Assembly: GCF_963678635.1 (NCBI RefSeq)
Contig: NC_087065.1
Location: 16,600,572 to 16,664,571 of the forward strand
Direction: 5' to 3'
Length of the DNA stretch: 64,000 nucleotides
Source: Symsagittifera roscoffensis
Lineage: Eukaryota > Xenacoelomorpha > Acoela > Convolutidae
The notes beneath the pieces are model-generated. The model was not told the origin of the DNA, made no database searches, and saw only the letters and a program-made list of their open reading frames with translations. The number at the start of each line of letters is the position of its first letter. Position 1 is the stretch's first letter. This document shows positions 21,978-33,330 of this stretch, one piece after another. A program made the position numbers and the translations under genes.

Positions 21978-24900
21978 GTGAGTCATGAATTAATTGCAAA
22001 TATGCCAATTGGAAACCAAAAAAAGTCGAGCAAAAATTTGTTCGACCAATTCGCATCAAATTACAGACTCTCGAGCGTATTAATTTATTTTTAATGAAAA
22101 GCAGATTGCTGCACAGTTGTTTATATAGTGTGGACACAGTAAAGTTTGCTTCTCAGACGATTTCATCGTGTTTGGTTTTTGTTTAGTTTCAGCTCGGCAA
22201 TAATCTTTTACAATTTCTAGATTATTTGGCGCTTTGCCACTGTAAAACAAAACTGCTAGTATTCGTATAGTCATGTCATTCTTTCAAATTGTGCAAAATT
22301 ACATTAACCTTGTAATTGAGAAATTGGTGCTCCCATCAGAATAACTCCCGTCGACTGAATCTTATGAAGGCGGTAACTTGCTTAGTTTTTTTTAGCGCTG
22401 CAGAAATATTTTCTGTACCAAAATTCCGTTTATGAAATACTTGAAAAGTTTTGACCAACAGGTAGAGTTTTTCCACGCTATTCCCTTAAAGTTAGTAGAT
22501 ATAATGCATGTGAAACTACCATGAACTCGTTGACTCAAAATGGATGTAAAATAACCAAGAAACTGGAGCTCTTGGTCTCAGCTCCCACTAAATTCTCTCC
22601 TGTATTTGCTCCTCATTTTGTTGTTTTGTAGATATTTTTTGTAAGGAATTTCGTATGGTATTTTGAAAATATTTAGGATTGAAAACTTTTCAAATTACAA
22701 CTTTTATAAACTCGAACGGTATTCTACACCTGGGGCGTTGCTTTAGCTCAAATCTAGTTCTTGTTTTGAAATTTAAGTCCATAAAATTTTATCAAAATTG
22801 TTGAATATTTCCAACAATAAAATTCCGGTATTGTTTCGACCTTTGGCTCTTTTCGAACCCCCACCCCTTATTTGGGAAAAACTGTATAAATATGTATCAA
22901 TATGTGATAGTTTAGTGAAAGTTTGCTTGTTGATTAAATTTATTATGATTCTTCTTGAAAGCTCATAGTAGAACAAGATTAGCCGACTACTGTGCAAACA
23001 GCACAGAATGTTCCGACAATAGAAATATATAAAAGAAAATTTTTTGAAATTGGTGTTGTATGTTTTTTTTCTCTGTGGTTTGATAAAAGGGTCTGAACAA
23101 AAAACTAAAAGCTAGGCAAACTCGATTGTCATAGTAAATTAGGCAAATTTGACAACAGTTTTGTAGAAAAATGACTGGAAAACGAAAAAAAAAAAACACT
23201 CATAAAACAATTCTTTTTTGATTTTTGAAGTTTTTGATTCCCAAAATAATGTTTAATAGCTTCAAAAACTGACTTACTCGACTAAGATTAAAAGTGAGCA
23301 TAAATAGTTTTATGATAAACTGTTTAAATTAACCATAAAAAAGCCTGCTTGTTTGCTTTTCGCGCTCGATATTAGACGAAAAATCACCTCAAACCGGTTT
23401 TTCTCAACACTGGGGAACATTTTCAGAAGATTTTAGGGTGGATCGAATCGCGACTGAAAATACTCTTGTATGATACATCACTCAATCTAGTCCAATTTTT
23501 GTTTTTGGTACTTTATTTTGCGTGTAAAACAAAAAACTAAAGTTAAAAAAAACGAAACCACCCGAATACAAACTTCCTCCCCCTTTTTGAAATGGTTTGA
23601 ACAGAAATCACGCCGCGTATAAGTGCGTTCATAAGTATCAAAAATACGATTCTTTGCAAATTGGGAGAGAAGGATAGCAAAAAAGCAAAGAAAACGGAAT
23701 TGAATAATGAAATTTTGTGATGTGTTTTTTTATCCAGACTAATAATTTCTGGGAGATAAATTTAAAGATTGGGGAAAGATTTTGGAATCTTTATATTCCC
23801 AAGCGGGTGTGTTGGTGCTATCCTTAATTCACTTGAGTCGAAAATTATACGTGAACTGTGCGTTTAAAAGTTTGAAGAAAAGACTAAATCTATGATGCTG
23901 CTATCATCCCATTCACAAAATTGCTCTGGATTGAAATCGAGCTAACTGGTCAAAATATTTCCTAAGACTAAAATTGTAACAATTTTAAAAATTATCGGAG
24001 ACCAATTAAAGGGCAGTCGAAGCATCCAGGATGTACTTCTGTTGTACGAGAAGCAATGTTTATTTCAATTATTTTTGTTGACGCCGTATATTGGTGAAGA
24101 TATCAAACACAAAGGTCCAGATATCGTAAGCAATAAACAACCCGCATCGAAATTTTAAATTCTGACGAGAAAAACTTAATTTGTAATCTAAATTTGCGGC
24201 CAGAAACTCGTTAAGAATTGTTTACTTAAAGCTTGGATTGTCTAATAGTTCTTCATTTTTGATCAGACTAATGCTCAGAAATTTTCTAGATTTATATTAA
24301 TTTTTTTAAACTTTTTTTTTGCCAGAAACCAATCTCATGTTTGCTTGACAAAAGTGTTAACTGCTAAGCCACAAGACTTGATAAGGCTCAAGAGTTCTTG
24401 CAATTAAAGAATCAATAGCTTCAAAGTATAGCTTAATGAAAATCAATTGCATGTAAAACGAGTATGTCTTGATTAATTGGTGATCTGATTTTAGCTTTAC
24501 GTAGAGATTATTTCTTTCGAAAGTTAGATTAGAATCACTTGGTTTCTGTACAGATATTGCAAAAAAAAACTAGTTTAGTTTACTTATACTAGATATCTAC
24601 CCAGTTTAGGAATTTCAGTAGTAGTTGATGAAACGAATTCAAAAAATTCAGAGAAAACACAGTTCTAATAGTTAATACTTGTTTCTCACCTTCGAGGAAA
24701 ATCGAAGCCAACTAAAAATGAGGTCGCAACACTCCTTATTGAAATTAAATATTTCAAAAATTGCGTTTCAAATTTTGCAGTTTTTGATTAAGCACGGTCC
24801 TAAAATAATTTTTAGCTTGGATTTGATGGAAAACATTTTAGTTTTCGTTAATCAGTTTTTTCTAGAGCTAGTCGGCCAATTTTTGATAAGTTGGTGAAAA

Positions 24901-26361
24901 AAACTCATATATTCAAAAAGCAACCAACTGTAGAAAAAAAAGTTATCGTAAAATAGGAAGTCGCGCTTCCGCGTCGTAAAATAGTCACAGAAACCTATAA
25001 CCTTGCAGGCCTTTTACCGACGTTTTGGAAATGCCGAGGAGAAAAACGCCTAGGTTATATTCTCTTCGATTAATTGAGATTGGTTGGGAAAATCACTTGC
25101 TTAATTAAAACTCATTTGTCTTAACTATACCACGCACGGTTGTAGACCTATATACACGAGTTTAAGCTAAATGATATCACACTTCTTTTAATATATGTTT
25201 AGCATCTTATATTTTTGATAGTTTTAGCGCTAAATTTTTTAGGAAACGATCGGAACAATAATGTCACCTCTAACATAAGTGAAGTTTCAATCAGAAAACA
25301 AAAGCTGCCGATTGTTTTGTAACTGATTCATGACCTTGTCTGATTTAAATCTTGTCGTCCTTACAGATGGGATTTAGATTGACGATTGAAATTTTTTACC
25401 AGAGATTTTTAGTCGATCATTGACTGTCACATCGGCCAAAACCTCGGGTCATCTAATGCTTCAGTAAAAGAATGGCAATATTAATTAAACCATTGTTTGA
25501 GATCTGCCCATCATATATCAAGCAGGTCAAAATTTTAAAGCAGTTAGATTAGGCTTTTGGCTAGGGAAAGTTGACATAGGGTCGGTCCATACATCAAATC
25601 GACTACCACTTTTGGAAGTAATTATTGTTTTTGTCTGTGCATAGGATACTTCCGAGGTATCCAAGTGTTCATGTGTATGGGGTGCATTATCACACTGGTC
25701 ACTTTCCTCCTCATCTTCGGCCTCATTTTTATGCTGGTCAGACAAGACAACAGGAAGTACGCCCTCTTCGTCACAGTCATCGTCTGCTTCATACAAGGTC
25801 AGTACAGGTCAAATCACCCAAATGTCAAAGGGGTTCAATTGAAAAAACTCATTTAGACAAGATAAACTCTAATTGGCCTCAATTTTTTATGCGCCAAAAA
25901 CGCAGTTTTGAGAAGTTAACCGAAAAAGATTATTTCCAAAAAACATTATTTCTGGTGCCTTTTTGGAAAATGTTTGCTTGTGAACTACAAAATTTGGGAC
26001 AAAAAACGGCATAGCATTTAACCATTAAATCAGAGTTCAGAAACGAAAACTTTTACCATGTGTCTTCGTAAAGCTCCCACCCAAATCGACACCTTAGGAC
26101 GCTTTCATGATATAATGATTTGTTTTTTAGGTCACGATGACTTTTTTCTCAGCATAAAACATTGTTTTCTGGTTTATAGGCATGCTGTTGTTTACGGGGT
26201 GTGTGATGTTCCTGAGCCAGAAGGAGAAATACGCGGGAGTCCAGATGAGTGCTGACTGGGCTCACTACCTGGCATGGGTGGCCTGCTGCTGCAGCTTCAT
26301 CGCCGCCTGCTTCCTAGTTGTACACTACGCACTCAACCGGGAAGTGTACGAGGAACTGTGA
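21761..26361 (+). CDS. Claudin/PMP22-like four-pass membrane protein, complete (3 exons)
   Basis: Exons 21761-21977, 25645-25797 and 26180-26361 join in phase 1 at both GT-AG introns and give 183 residues. Hydrophobic helices lie at about 10-30, 82-103, 112-134 and 152-173. The first extracellular loop has the claudin signature: W34, GLW at 43-45, C48 and C60 (spacing 11). Such proteins form tight or septate junctions or act as PMP22/EMP-type membrane organisers in the plasma membrane. At 183 residues it is short for a claudin and close to PMP22/EMP size; the C-terminus, YEEL, is not a typical claudin PDZ ligand. The start ATG is the first in frame. I cannot say which subfamily it belongs to. 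Confidence 0.8.
22974..23612 (-). mobile_element. Helentron-like element, second subfamily, in claudin-like intron 1
   Basis: On the minus strand the 3' end reads GTCGGAACATT, hairpin TGTGCTGTTTGCACA, then GTCGGCTAATCTTG against TT. This is the same order and same CTTG|T terminus as the main family but with a different hairpin. At the other end, minus-strand GTTCAAACCATTTC is followed by a GGAAGTTTGTATTCGGGTGG block, the counterpart of the main family's GGAATATTTGTGCTCGGGG. About 640 bases. Confidence 0.5.
23613..25644. other. Remainder of claudin-like intron 1
   Basis: AT-rich sequence; no exon, RNA gene or repeat recognised. Confidence 0.5.
25645..25797 (+). CDS. Claudin-like exon 2
   Basis: Lies between CTGTGCATAG and CAAG|GTCAGT. 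Encodes GYFRGIQVFMCMGCIITL, helix 2, the short RQDNRK cytoplasmic loop and the start of helix 3. Confidence 0.8.
26180..26361 (+). CDS. Claudin-like exon 3
   Basis: Follows GGTTTATAG. Encodes the rest of helix 3, the second loop (SQKEKYAGVQMSADW), helix 4 with three consecutive Cys, and a 10-residue tail ending in TGA. Confidence 0.8.
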
Positions 26362-26947
26362 TGTGCTGATAATTACTAACCAAAATTATAACTAATGAGC
26401 AATGATTAATTAATCACATAAATTTAGTTCATTTTTAGCAACTGTGAGATTCGAATCATTCATGCCGTTGATAAACATGGCCGTGTATTAAGTAATAATT
26501 CATTTGTAGCTAATTGATTGTTAATGCCAAAAAAGGTTTGTGAAAAAATCGATGAATTTAAACCCGCCTCGATATTTCATTCAGACGGTCATTTTTGGTC
26601 ACTTTTTTGTTGACTACCAAGTTTCCTTTTAATTGAATTGCACAGGTATTAATATTGAACGTCGTTTTAAATTCAGCTTGCTTTTAAAAAATAATGGTAC
26701 TCAGTCCTGTTTAGCTTGTCGAGAAGGTTGTAAAAATCAATTTGGAATCATAACAGTAGCATTAACAATTGGCATTAACAATTGTGACTAACAATTTGAA
26801 CTGTAAAGAGCAGCTGACGAACGACAAACTAACAAAATACAAGCAGACAAGCTTCCGAGACGCAACTTTTTGGATTCAAAGTTTATTCCAATTTGTTTTT
26901 TGACTAATTTAGTGAAAATGATTTAATCAATGGTTAAAATTGCTATG

Positions 26948-26953
26948 AATAAA
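26948..26953 (+). terminator. Candidate polyadenylation signal of claudin-like gene
   Basis: First clear AATAAA after the stop codon, 587 bases downstream. Confidence 0.35.
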
Positions 26954-28408
26954 ATATAATTTTGTTAGTTTGTTTGAATTAATTTTTTAAAAACTGTTCG
27001 CTTTTGTTTTTTCGCCAGTCTTAAGAACGTTCTCTGAATCATTTTTACCAATTGTTGACTGGCCCTTAGATACTATCTCACTATGGGCACATGAGTTTTT
27101 TTTCTACTTGTCCTTAAATTAAAACTATTTTAGGACCAGACAGTGCATACCAAAAACGCGGCTTTTTGACGCAACTTCTCAAATTCTGCCAGAAATTTTT
27201 TCGCTGAACAACATCCAGAAGCTTACGTAGCTTTGAATCATCACAACCGATGCTTCCGATAAAAATCTTAAGAGCTGGGAGAAATATGCCACTAAGCTTA
27301 AGCAGGGCAAAATGATTGATGGGCTCATTGTTAAATATGCATTAACATAGGTCTCAGTGGTTTCTGAAAACTTTGTTAACTCAATTGGCAGGGTTTTGTT
27401 TCAGATTCTAACTAAGTCGAATATTTTTTTTTGGTTCACTTTAATTACAAATCAAACCTTGCTCGACGCCAAGTTTTGCTCCCAAGTTTTTATTTGGCAA
27501 GCAACGGATACAAGGTCTTGAATGCATTTCTTCACTCGATGGCTCCGAAAAAAATCATCGGAGAATTACAAATCAGGTTAAAAGATTGAATCACTGATCC
27601 AATCTCAATTGAAGGGACAGAACAAAATATTGGAGTGATGAACTCTGAGGTCATTACAAGTGTTTTTTCACAGTGTTTTTAGTTTTTTTCAAACTGACTG
27701 GACACATTTGCTGCAACTATTAACATACATGTTTGAAGTAGCTGGCATATATTTTTCATTAAATATTGTGCATTCTCACAAAAAATTCCATATGTTGCAT
27801 CTTACCATTCAGCTATAAAAAATTTTACTTGCTTTTTGGAATGATTCTTTTGAAGCGAACTCTCCTTAAATTCATTTTAAATCAATTGAGTATGTGTGAA
27901 CAGACATATTTTTTCTTCGTCAGGTAAGTTTTCTTCGCTGATTTTTAATACTAAATTAATTTTTGAAAACTTTATTTTTTCTATGACAAAATGGTTATCA
28001 TACAATTTTCATACCTGAAAATTGTATGATTATGATAAGCATTTTTTAGTTCAAATTTTCAATCATTTTTTTTAATGGCCAGAAAGCTTCAAAAGAGGCA
28101 AGTAGACCAAAAATCTTCATTATAAATCTTTAAAACAGTTTTTAAATTTTGTATGAAAATTGTATGATAAGCATTTTCTCCATAGACGCCATATATAAAA
28201 TTCTATGAAAAGTATTTTTCTGCTATGGACGTCAACCCGGGTTTATATGAGTTCAGTCTTTTTTGTGTGTTTTTGTTCATCAATGTTTTGTAAATTGAAA
28301 CAGTTGACACAGTTAAGTACCCAATTAAGTACCCAACTACAAATAAAATTTTTCCTGATATACAACCTCGTAAAGTTAAAAACACCGTAAAACTGATTTT
28401 TATATCTG

Positions 28409-28449
28409 GTGGGGGTGGTGTTGGTGGGGGGGGGGGGGGGGTGGGGGAG
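28409..28449. repeat. G-rich tract
   Basis: Contains an uninterrupted run of more than ten G within GGTGG-type repeats on the plus strand, about 200 bases beyond the cystatin-like stop codon. It could form a G-quadruplex. Its length may be unreliable because of sequencing error. Confidence 0.7.
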
Positions 28450-28655
28450 TAGAAGAGCCGAGGAGCTTAAGTTTGGTGATATCATGTTGATAATATTTGA
28501 AAACGCACAATTTAAAGTAGGAGTGTATCATAATTCTTCTGCAATGATTAAATTCTGAATTATTTTTTTTACCCATAACATCAACAACAACACTTCGAAC
28601 TTTCATCTCCGCCATTTTAAAGATCAGTCTGACATTGAATTGTAATTATAACTCA

Positions 28656-28772
28656 TTACTCAATCGGATCTAGACAATCCTTGTCATCCATTGTGTCCTG
28701 TGTAATGAATGTTCCCCAATACGGAGAAGAAACAAATTGTATCTTCAATTTTTGGAAGTCCACCGTCATCAC
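28656..28772 (-). CDS. Cystatin-like exon 2
   Basis: Follows the acceptor TTTTCTGCAG on the minus strand and encodes 38 residues from VMTVDFQKLKIQFVSS to a TAA stop. Too short to stand out alone; the PYWGTF motif and in-phase joining support it. Confidence 0.7.
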   Translation of the reverse strand: MMTVDFQKLKIQFVSSPYWGTFITQDTMDDKDCLDPIE

Positions 28773-30003
28773 CTGCAGAAAATTTTATCAAAATGTCACC
28801 TTTTTTCAAAATCTTCCGCACAAATAGTTTGATACTCATAGTTTAGTCATTATTGTATGGGTAAAGAGCATTTAGTAACATAGATAGTCGGCGACAGCGC
28901 AATTAGCAAGAAATGTTTCGACCACATTCAATGAACTTAAAAGAAATTCACCAAAGTTCTTTTTTGAATTTAAACTAAATTTCCTATTGCTTTTTTCCAG
29001 TAAAAAAGTAATAGAATTAGTCTAGAAAAACAATATAATAGTTAAATTATTGTGCAAATTGCAAGAAAATTATACTGAGAGTTCATCGACAAATGCTTGT
29101 TATCGTAAATTTTCTTTCATTTTGTCTAAAAACGGACGAGTGCTGTTTTTTTTCTAATGTTTTGACACTGCTTTGATTTCTTGGAATCCAATTTTTATAG
29201 TGACACTACATTCGATTTCCTGTAAGTTTTCTATGATTTTATCTAGATTGTCTAAATCATTTAGATTTTTATCTAGATTTTATCTAGATTTATCTAGATA
29301 GTGTCTTTTCCAAACCTGCAACAAGGCGCGGATCCGCTGGATTTTTTTTACGTCGACAAGACTAATTTATTGATCCATCTCAGAAACTTCACATATATAA
29401 CATCAAAATATCTACAAAAGTTCAACATAGAAATCTGAGAACTTGGATTTTGGCGTCGATCGGTAGTGGAAACCCATTTTTTTCTATTTTGACCTCTTCA
29501 CTACGTAAAATTCTTTCTAATAATCATTTTATTCTAAATCGTAACCAAAACTTTAGTGATCGCAGCAAAAAAGTATTTAAAAAAATCTTGCTGACATTTG
29601 CAAAAAATTTTTTAATTTTTTTGTCTGAAAAAAGGTTTTTGGCAGCTCGAAAAAGCAATTTGGTCTACAAAACAAAAAGTCGACAAAAATCAAATGTTTT
29701 TTAAACGTACACTAAACCAACCTCATCATGAAAGCCTATCCGGGTTGACAATTCACTCACCTGCATCAGGTAGTTCACGGCACCATTACCCGTTAGTTGC
29801 TCTCTCACGAGCTGAATGTCAACAAACCCACGGTCGAATCCCTCCTCTCTCAACACCCTGTTGGCCGACAACCTTTGGGTATAATTCAGTTCTGTCGGAT
29901 GACTCCATCCTCCTATTAATTGTGTATAGCTACAGTGATCATTAGCCGAACCAATCGATACATGAAATAAAGCCGAAGTTATGAATGCTATAACTAGTTT
30001 CAT
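28656..30003 (-). CDS. Secreted cystatin-like cysteine protease inhibitor, complete (2 exons)
   Basis: Exons 29761-30003 and 28656-28772 on the minus strand join in phase 0 and give 119 residues. Residues 1-20 are a signal peptide (MKLVIAFITSALFHVSIGSA). The mature part follows the type 2 cystatin plan: GG at 31-32 (N-terminal contact), a helix containing SANRVLREEGFDRG, then VDIQLVREQ, a loop QLTGNGAVNYLMQV in place of QVVAG-x-NY, a strand KIQFVSS, and PYWG in the second hairpin where cystatins have PW-x-G. Two Cys (24 and 114) could form one disulfide; vertebrate type 2 cystatins have two. Cystatins block papain-like proteases. The altered first loop makes inhibitory activity uncertain. Confidence 0.7.
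28881..28922 (-). repeat. 3'-end fragment of second Helentron-like subfamily
   Basis: Resembles the ends at 17337 and 22974 (GTCGGCGACAGCGCAATTAG, then TTTCGACCACATTCA). It lies in the cystatin-like intron and is decayed. Confidence 0.35.
29222..29302. repeat. TCTAGATTT short tandem repeats
   Basis: Several irregular repeats of TTATCTAGAT within the cystatin-like intron. Confidence 0.7.
29761..30003 (-). CDS. Cystatin-like exon 1
   Basis: Starts at the ATG complementary to 30001-30003 and ends at ATGCAG|GTGAGT, phase 0. The frame runs on for 20 codons into the intron, but the donor is full consensus and exon 2 restores the cystatin C-terminus. Confidence 0.75.
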
Positions 30004-30235
30004 TTTTACTTTTGTAAATATACGATGGACCGTTTAGTAGCAAAAACATGCAAAAATGGGTCTTCTGTGATAATCCGCCCTAATTTTATTTTATCAGGGC
30101 AGTCTGATTTTCCATCTGTTCTCGAATTTACAAGTTTGATTTCTGAACAAAATTTGGTTATGTAAAAAAAATAAGATAAGTTTCGCCAGCATAAAGTAAG
30201 TGCAATTTTAAGGTGTATTTTAAGGCCTTTTAAGG

Positions 30236-30600
30236 TCCATGGAGTAGTGTTCGCTGTCAAAAATTAACAAAACTCTAAAAAAAAATTTAAAAAAATCTTT
30301 TTTAATGTTTTGAAAACCATGCCCCATACGCTATGTTTAGTACAGAAAGATAAATTTTGCATACAGCAAAGAATTAAATAAACCAAAAAGCAGGCCCAAT
30401 TTTCCCGTGGAACGATTTCCAGGACCTTCTAAATCTCAGCTTACGCGCTAATACCACGAAATAAATCGCGCAATAATTATGCCAATTGGTCCAAGCTGGC
30501 AGTTTGTAAACTCGCATAACTTTTTAAAAAAATCACGAAATATACATATTTTTAAATTTAAGCTCCGTACAAAATACTTGTCAGCTGATAGAAAATTTTT
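30236..30600 (-). mobile_element. Decayed Helentron-like element, internal portion
   Basis: Matches the body of the family on the minus strand through GGAGTAGTG, GCTTACGCGCTAATACC, AATCGCGCAATAATTATG and AAATTTAAGCTC. Neither terminus is preserved. Confidence 0.4.
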
Positions 30601-31848
30601 AGTATGAGACTGCTAGTTTGGGTAGAAATTTTATATTGATAATCTAAACTAATTTTTGTTACTGATTTTTTTTTCTCATTTAAGATTAGAAATATACAAT
30701 TTCTACAGGAGTAAATTAAAATCAGTTCATTGCCCATGTGCAACGAGATAAACGTTGATTTTACATGTTTCGATTTTACACAATGGTTGTAGCAATACAA
30801 TGCAAGTTTACCTTTGTTGTTATAAGAAGTGTTTTTTGCAATAGATTGGTGAAACAAAAAAGACTCAAAACAAGATTTTAGCTAAAAAATAATCTAAGTT
30901 AAGCTAATCTCTGGTTAAAATTGGCCAAAAAAATTCAATTTTTTTTGAAACATCCGTGCTTCAGAAATTCAAAAAAAATTATGGCCGGATTTTTAGGTTA
31001 CAAAAATATTTTTGCCAGAAATAAAGAACTTTGTTCGGAACGGGATAGAGAGTCGAAATTTTCCTGGAGAAGCAAAGACACCTCGAATATCACAAACATG
31101 CTTCAGAACAACAAAGTGGATTGGAAAGCAGCCCAAAAAGTTCATTCCAATCACAGTGTCCAACGAAAAACACAATTGAGAAGTTTTGATTTACAATTAA
31201 TTGCAAATTACAGCAAACGAAGAAGAAATGAAATTTCAGAACTGTATTTTTTGTCAGAGCCAATAAACACAAATTTTTGATTTTGTTTTGAAAAAAATTG
31301 CTCTGCGGACTGTTATTTTTTTTTGAAAAATGGCGTCGTTCAGTGTTAAAAAAGAGACTAAGATCAATTAGGCCATTTCAAAAATCGAGAAAAAGTCAGC
31401 CAATCTTGAATTTTTTTTTACAACTAGTGCAACCACGCATGCGTTTTCAAGCGTTAACAATCGATTGCATTGTTGATTTGCACCAGGTTTTCTAAAATTG
31501 AGGATAAAACTACTCTAATCCAACAATCATTGAATATAATCTCTCTTTTTCATATCATAAAATTTTATTTTATCAATACTTTCAATAGATTATAACAGAT
31601 TAAAAGTCCATCTGTTAATTTATTACAGCTATAATTGAATATGATTGGTTAATTTCATATCAATTTCCACCTTTTGTTGTGCACAAAATTCCATTATAAA
31701 TGATTATAATGGGTTATAAACACCTTCATTGGCTATTTCGTTTGAGCTTTGCACTAAAAAGTCTAAAAATTATGCATTTTCAAAGAAATTGGTTCTTGTG
31801 AAAATTTTGAAAATCAGCAGTTTTCAAATCAGTTTCAATTTACTACGT
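30601..31848. other. Gene-free stretch
   Basis: One open frame of 119 codons (30921-31280) is Lys/Asn/Ser-rich and matches nothing I know; treated as chance. Around 31600-31720 there are ATTATAA/TTATAAT palindromic blocks like those in the 58-62 kb array. Confidence 0.45.
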
Positions 31849-33330
31849 TTTTTTATTCTAATTTTCTTAGCTAAGTTTTGTTCATGATAAAAATTTTACC
31901 ACCAAAAAACGAGCCAATTGGTTAAGCTCGGAGATGATTTTGTTTTGCCTACCGCGGTAATGTTTCAACTAACATGAAGAGAAAATCACAAAACTTTTTG
32001 GTATGACAATTTTTTGACAAAATAATCTGAAACAATTGATTTAAAGATTTTAAAGAGGTTTTTTAAAGATTATGAAACTATGAAAGGTTATTATGAGGTT
32101 ATAATGATCATAAAAATTTAAGTTCTTTGGAAAAAACGATGATTAATATCGATAAAAAATCTTAGAAAAAACTGAATTGGATAATTAAATCACTTTAGAT
32201 TGTCAAAAAATCTGCATGTAAATCCTTTATAATCAATAATTTAAGTATATGCTTGAATGCGGAACACTAGAATTAACATTCAGGTTCTAATTCATTATTT
32301 TATGCGCGTGATATGTGCACTAGCAGATTTACAAAATTTCTATGTTTTCTAATTTTTTTCTCAATTGAGTTTTGTTCATGATGCACGTTTTTTATTACCA
32401 AAATACAAGCTCATCATTTATGTTCGAAGAATAATTTGTAGGAGTCAATCTTTCAACTAACATGAAAAGAACACCACACAATTTTTTGGTGTGACAGTTT
32501 TTTGGCAGAATAAATTAAAACAATTGCTTTTAAAGAGTTTAAGGAGGTTTTTATTAAGGATTACGAAATTGTATAAGATTGTTATGAGATTATAATGACC
32601 ATAAAATGTTAAGTTCTTAAGAAAAAATGTTTATTAACATCGATAAAAAATCTTATAAAAAACTAAATTGGATAATTGAAATCACTTTAGATTGTCAAAA
32701 AATCTGCATCCAAATCCTTTATAATCGATAATTGTAACGAAAGTAACGGAATATTTGTGCTCGGGGTGGGTTTTTTTTTCTTCAGACAAATTTCGACTTT
32801 TTAACTAGCTTTTTTTATATATCATTCGAAAGGTATTGTTGTCTTAAGCTCATATTTGAAAAGATATTTTACCTATGACCATTTTTTGTAAAATTGCGGG
32901 GGTTTAAAGATTGCCATTTTGGCTAAACTGGGACAACTAACGCGCGATATATTTCGCGCTATTAACGCGTAAGCGGAGAGTCAATCCCTCTTAGAAATCG
33001 TTCCAAATTGGTTGAAAGAAACTTATTTGCCGTAATTGACTTGTTACAAGGAGCAAATTCTATCCTTTTGTATTTTATATGGCGAATGGGGGGATTATTT
33101 TCATAAAAAGTTTCAATTTTTGAAACATTTTTTTTTTCATTTTGTTTCATTTCAAATTTTTTTTAAATGTTATTACTGCTCCATAAACCTTAAAAGGCAG
33201 TCGGAACATTCAACGCTTTGCCTTGATACTAGCAGTTTTGTTTAAGTATATGCTTGAATGCGGAACACTAGAATTCATATTGAAATTCTAGTTCATACTT
33301 TTATGCGCGTGATATATGCACTAGTAGATC
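31849..33330 (+). repeat. Tandem duplication, second copy carrying an insertion
   Basis: Copy 1 (31849-32337) and copy 2 (32338-33330) match throughout, from GTTTTGTTCATGAT through TATGCTTGAATGCGGAACAC to TATGCGCGTGATAT. Copy 2 is interrupted by 507 bases (32734-33240). The pair therefore supplies an empty and a filled site for the inserted element. Confidence 0.8.
32734..33240 (+). mobile_element. Helentron-like element with empty-site proof of insertion
   Basis: The insert begins GTAACGAAAGTAACGG and ends GTCGGAACATTCAACG...GATACTAGCAGTTTTG. The empty site reads AATAATTTAAGTATA at 32235-32249; the filled site reads ATAATT, insert, TTTAAGTATA. The outcome fits insertion within a T run, either between T and T or with a 2-bp TT duplication. 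This copy lacks the first dozen bases (GTTCCGACTTTC) present in most others. Confidence 0.7.

Larger units (their letters stand above)
26362..28655. other. Stretch between convergent claudin-like and cystatin-like genes
   Basis: Holds the 3' ends of both genes. A hairpin around 27990-28035 is made from ATACAATTTTCAT and its inverse. No further gene seen. Confidence 0.5.

Noticed and set aside
30921-31280. 119-codon open frame on the plus strand
   Set aside because: Lys/Asn/Ser-rich, AT-driven composition, overlapped by minus-strand frames, no domain or splice context.
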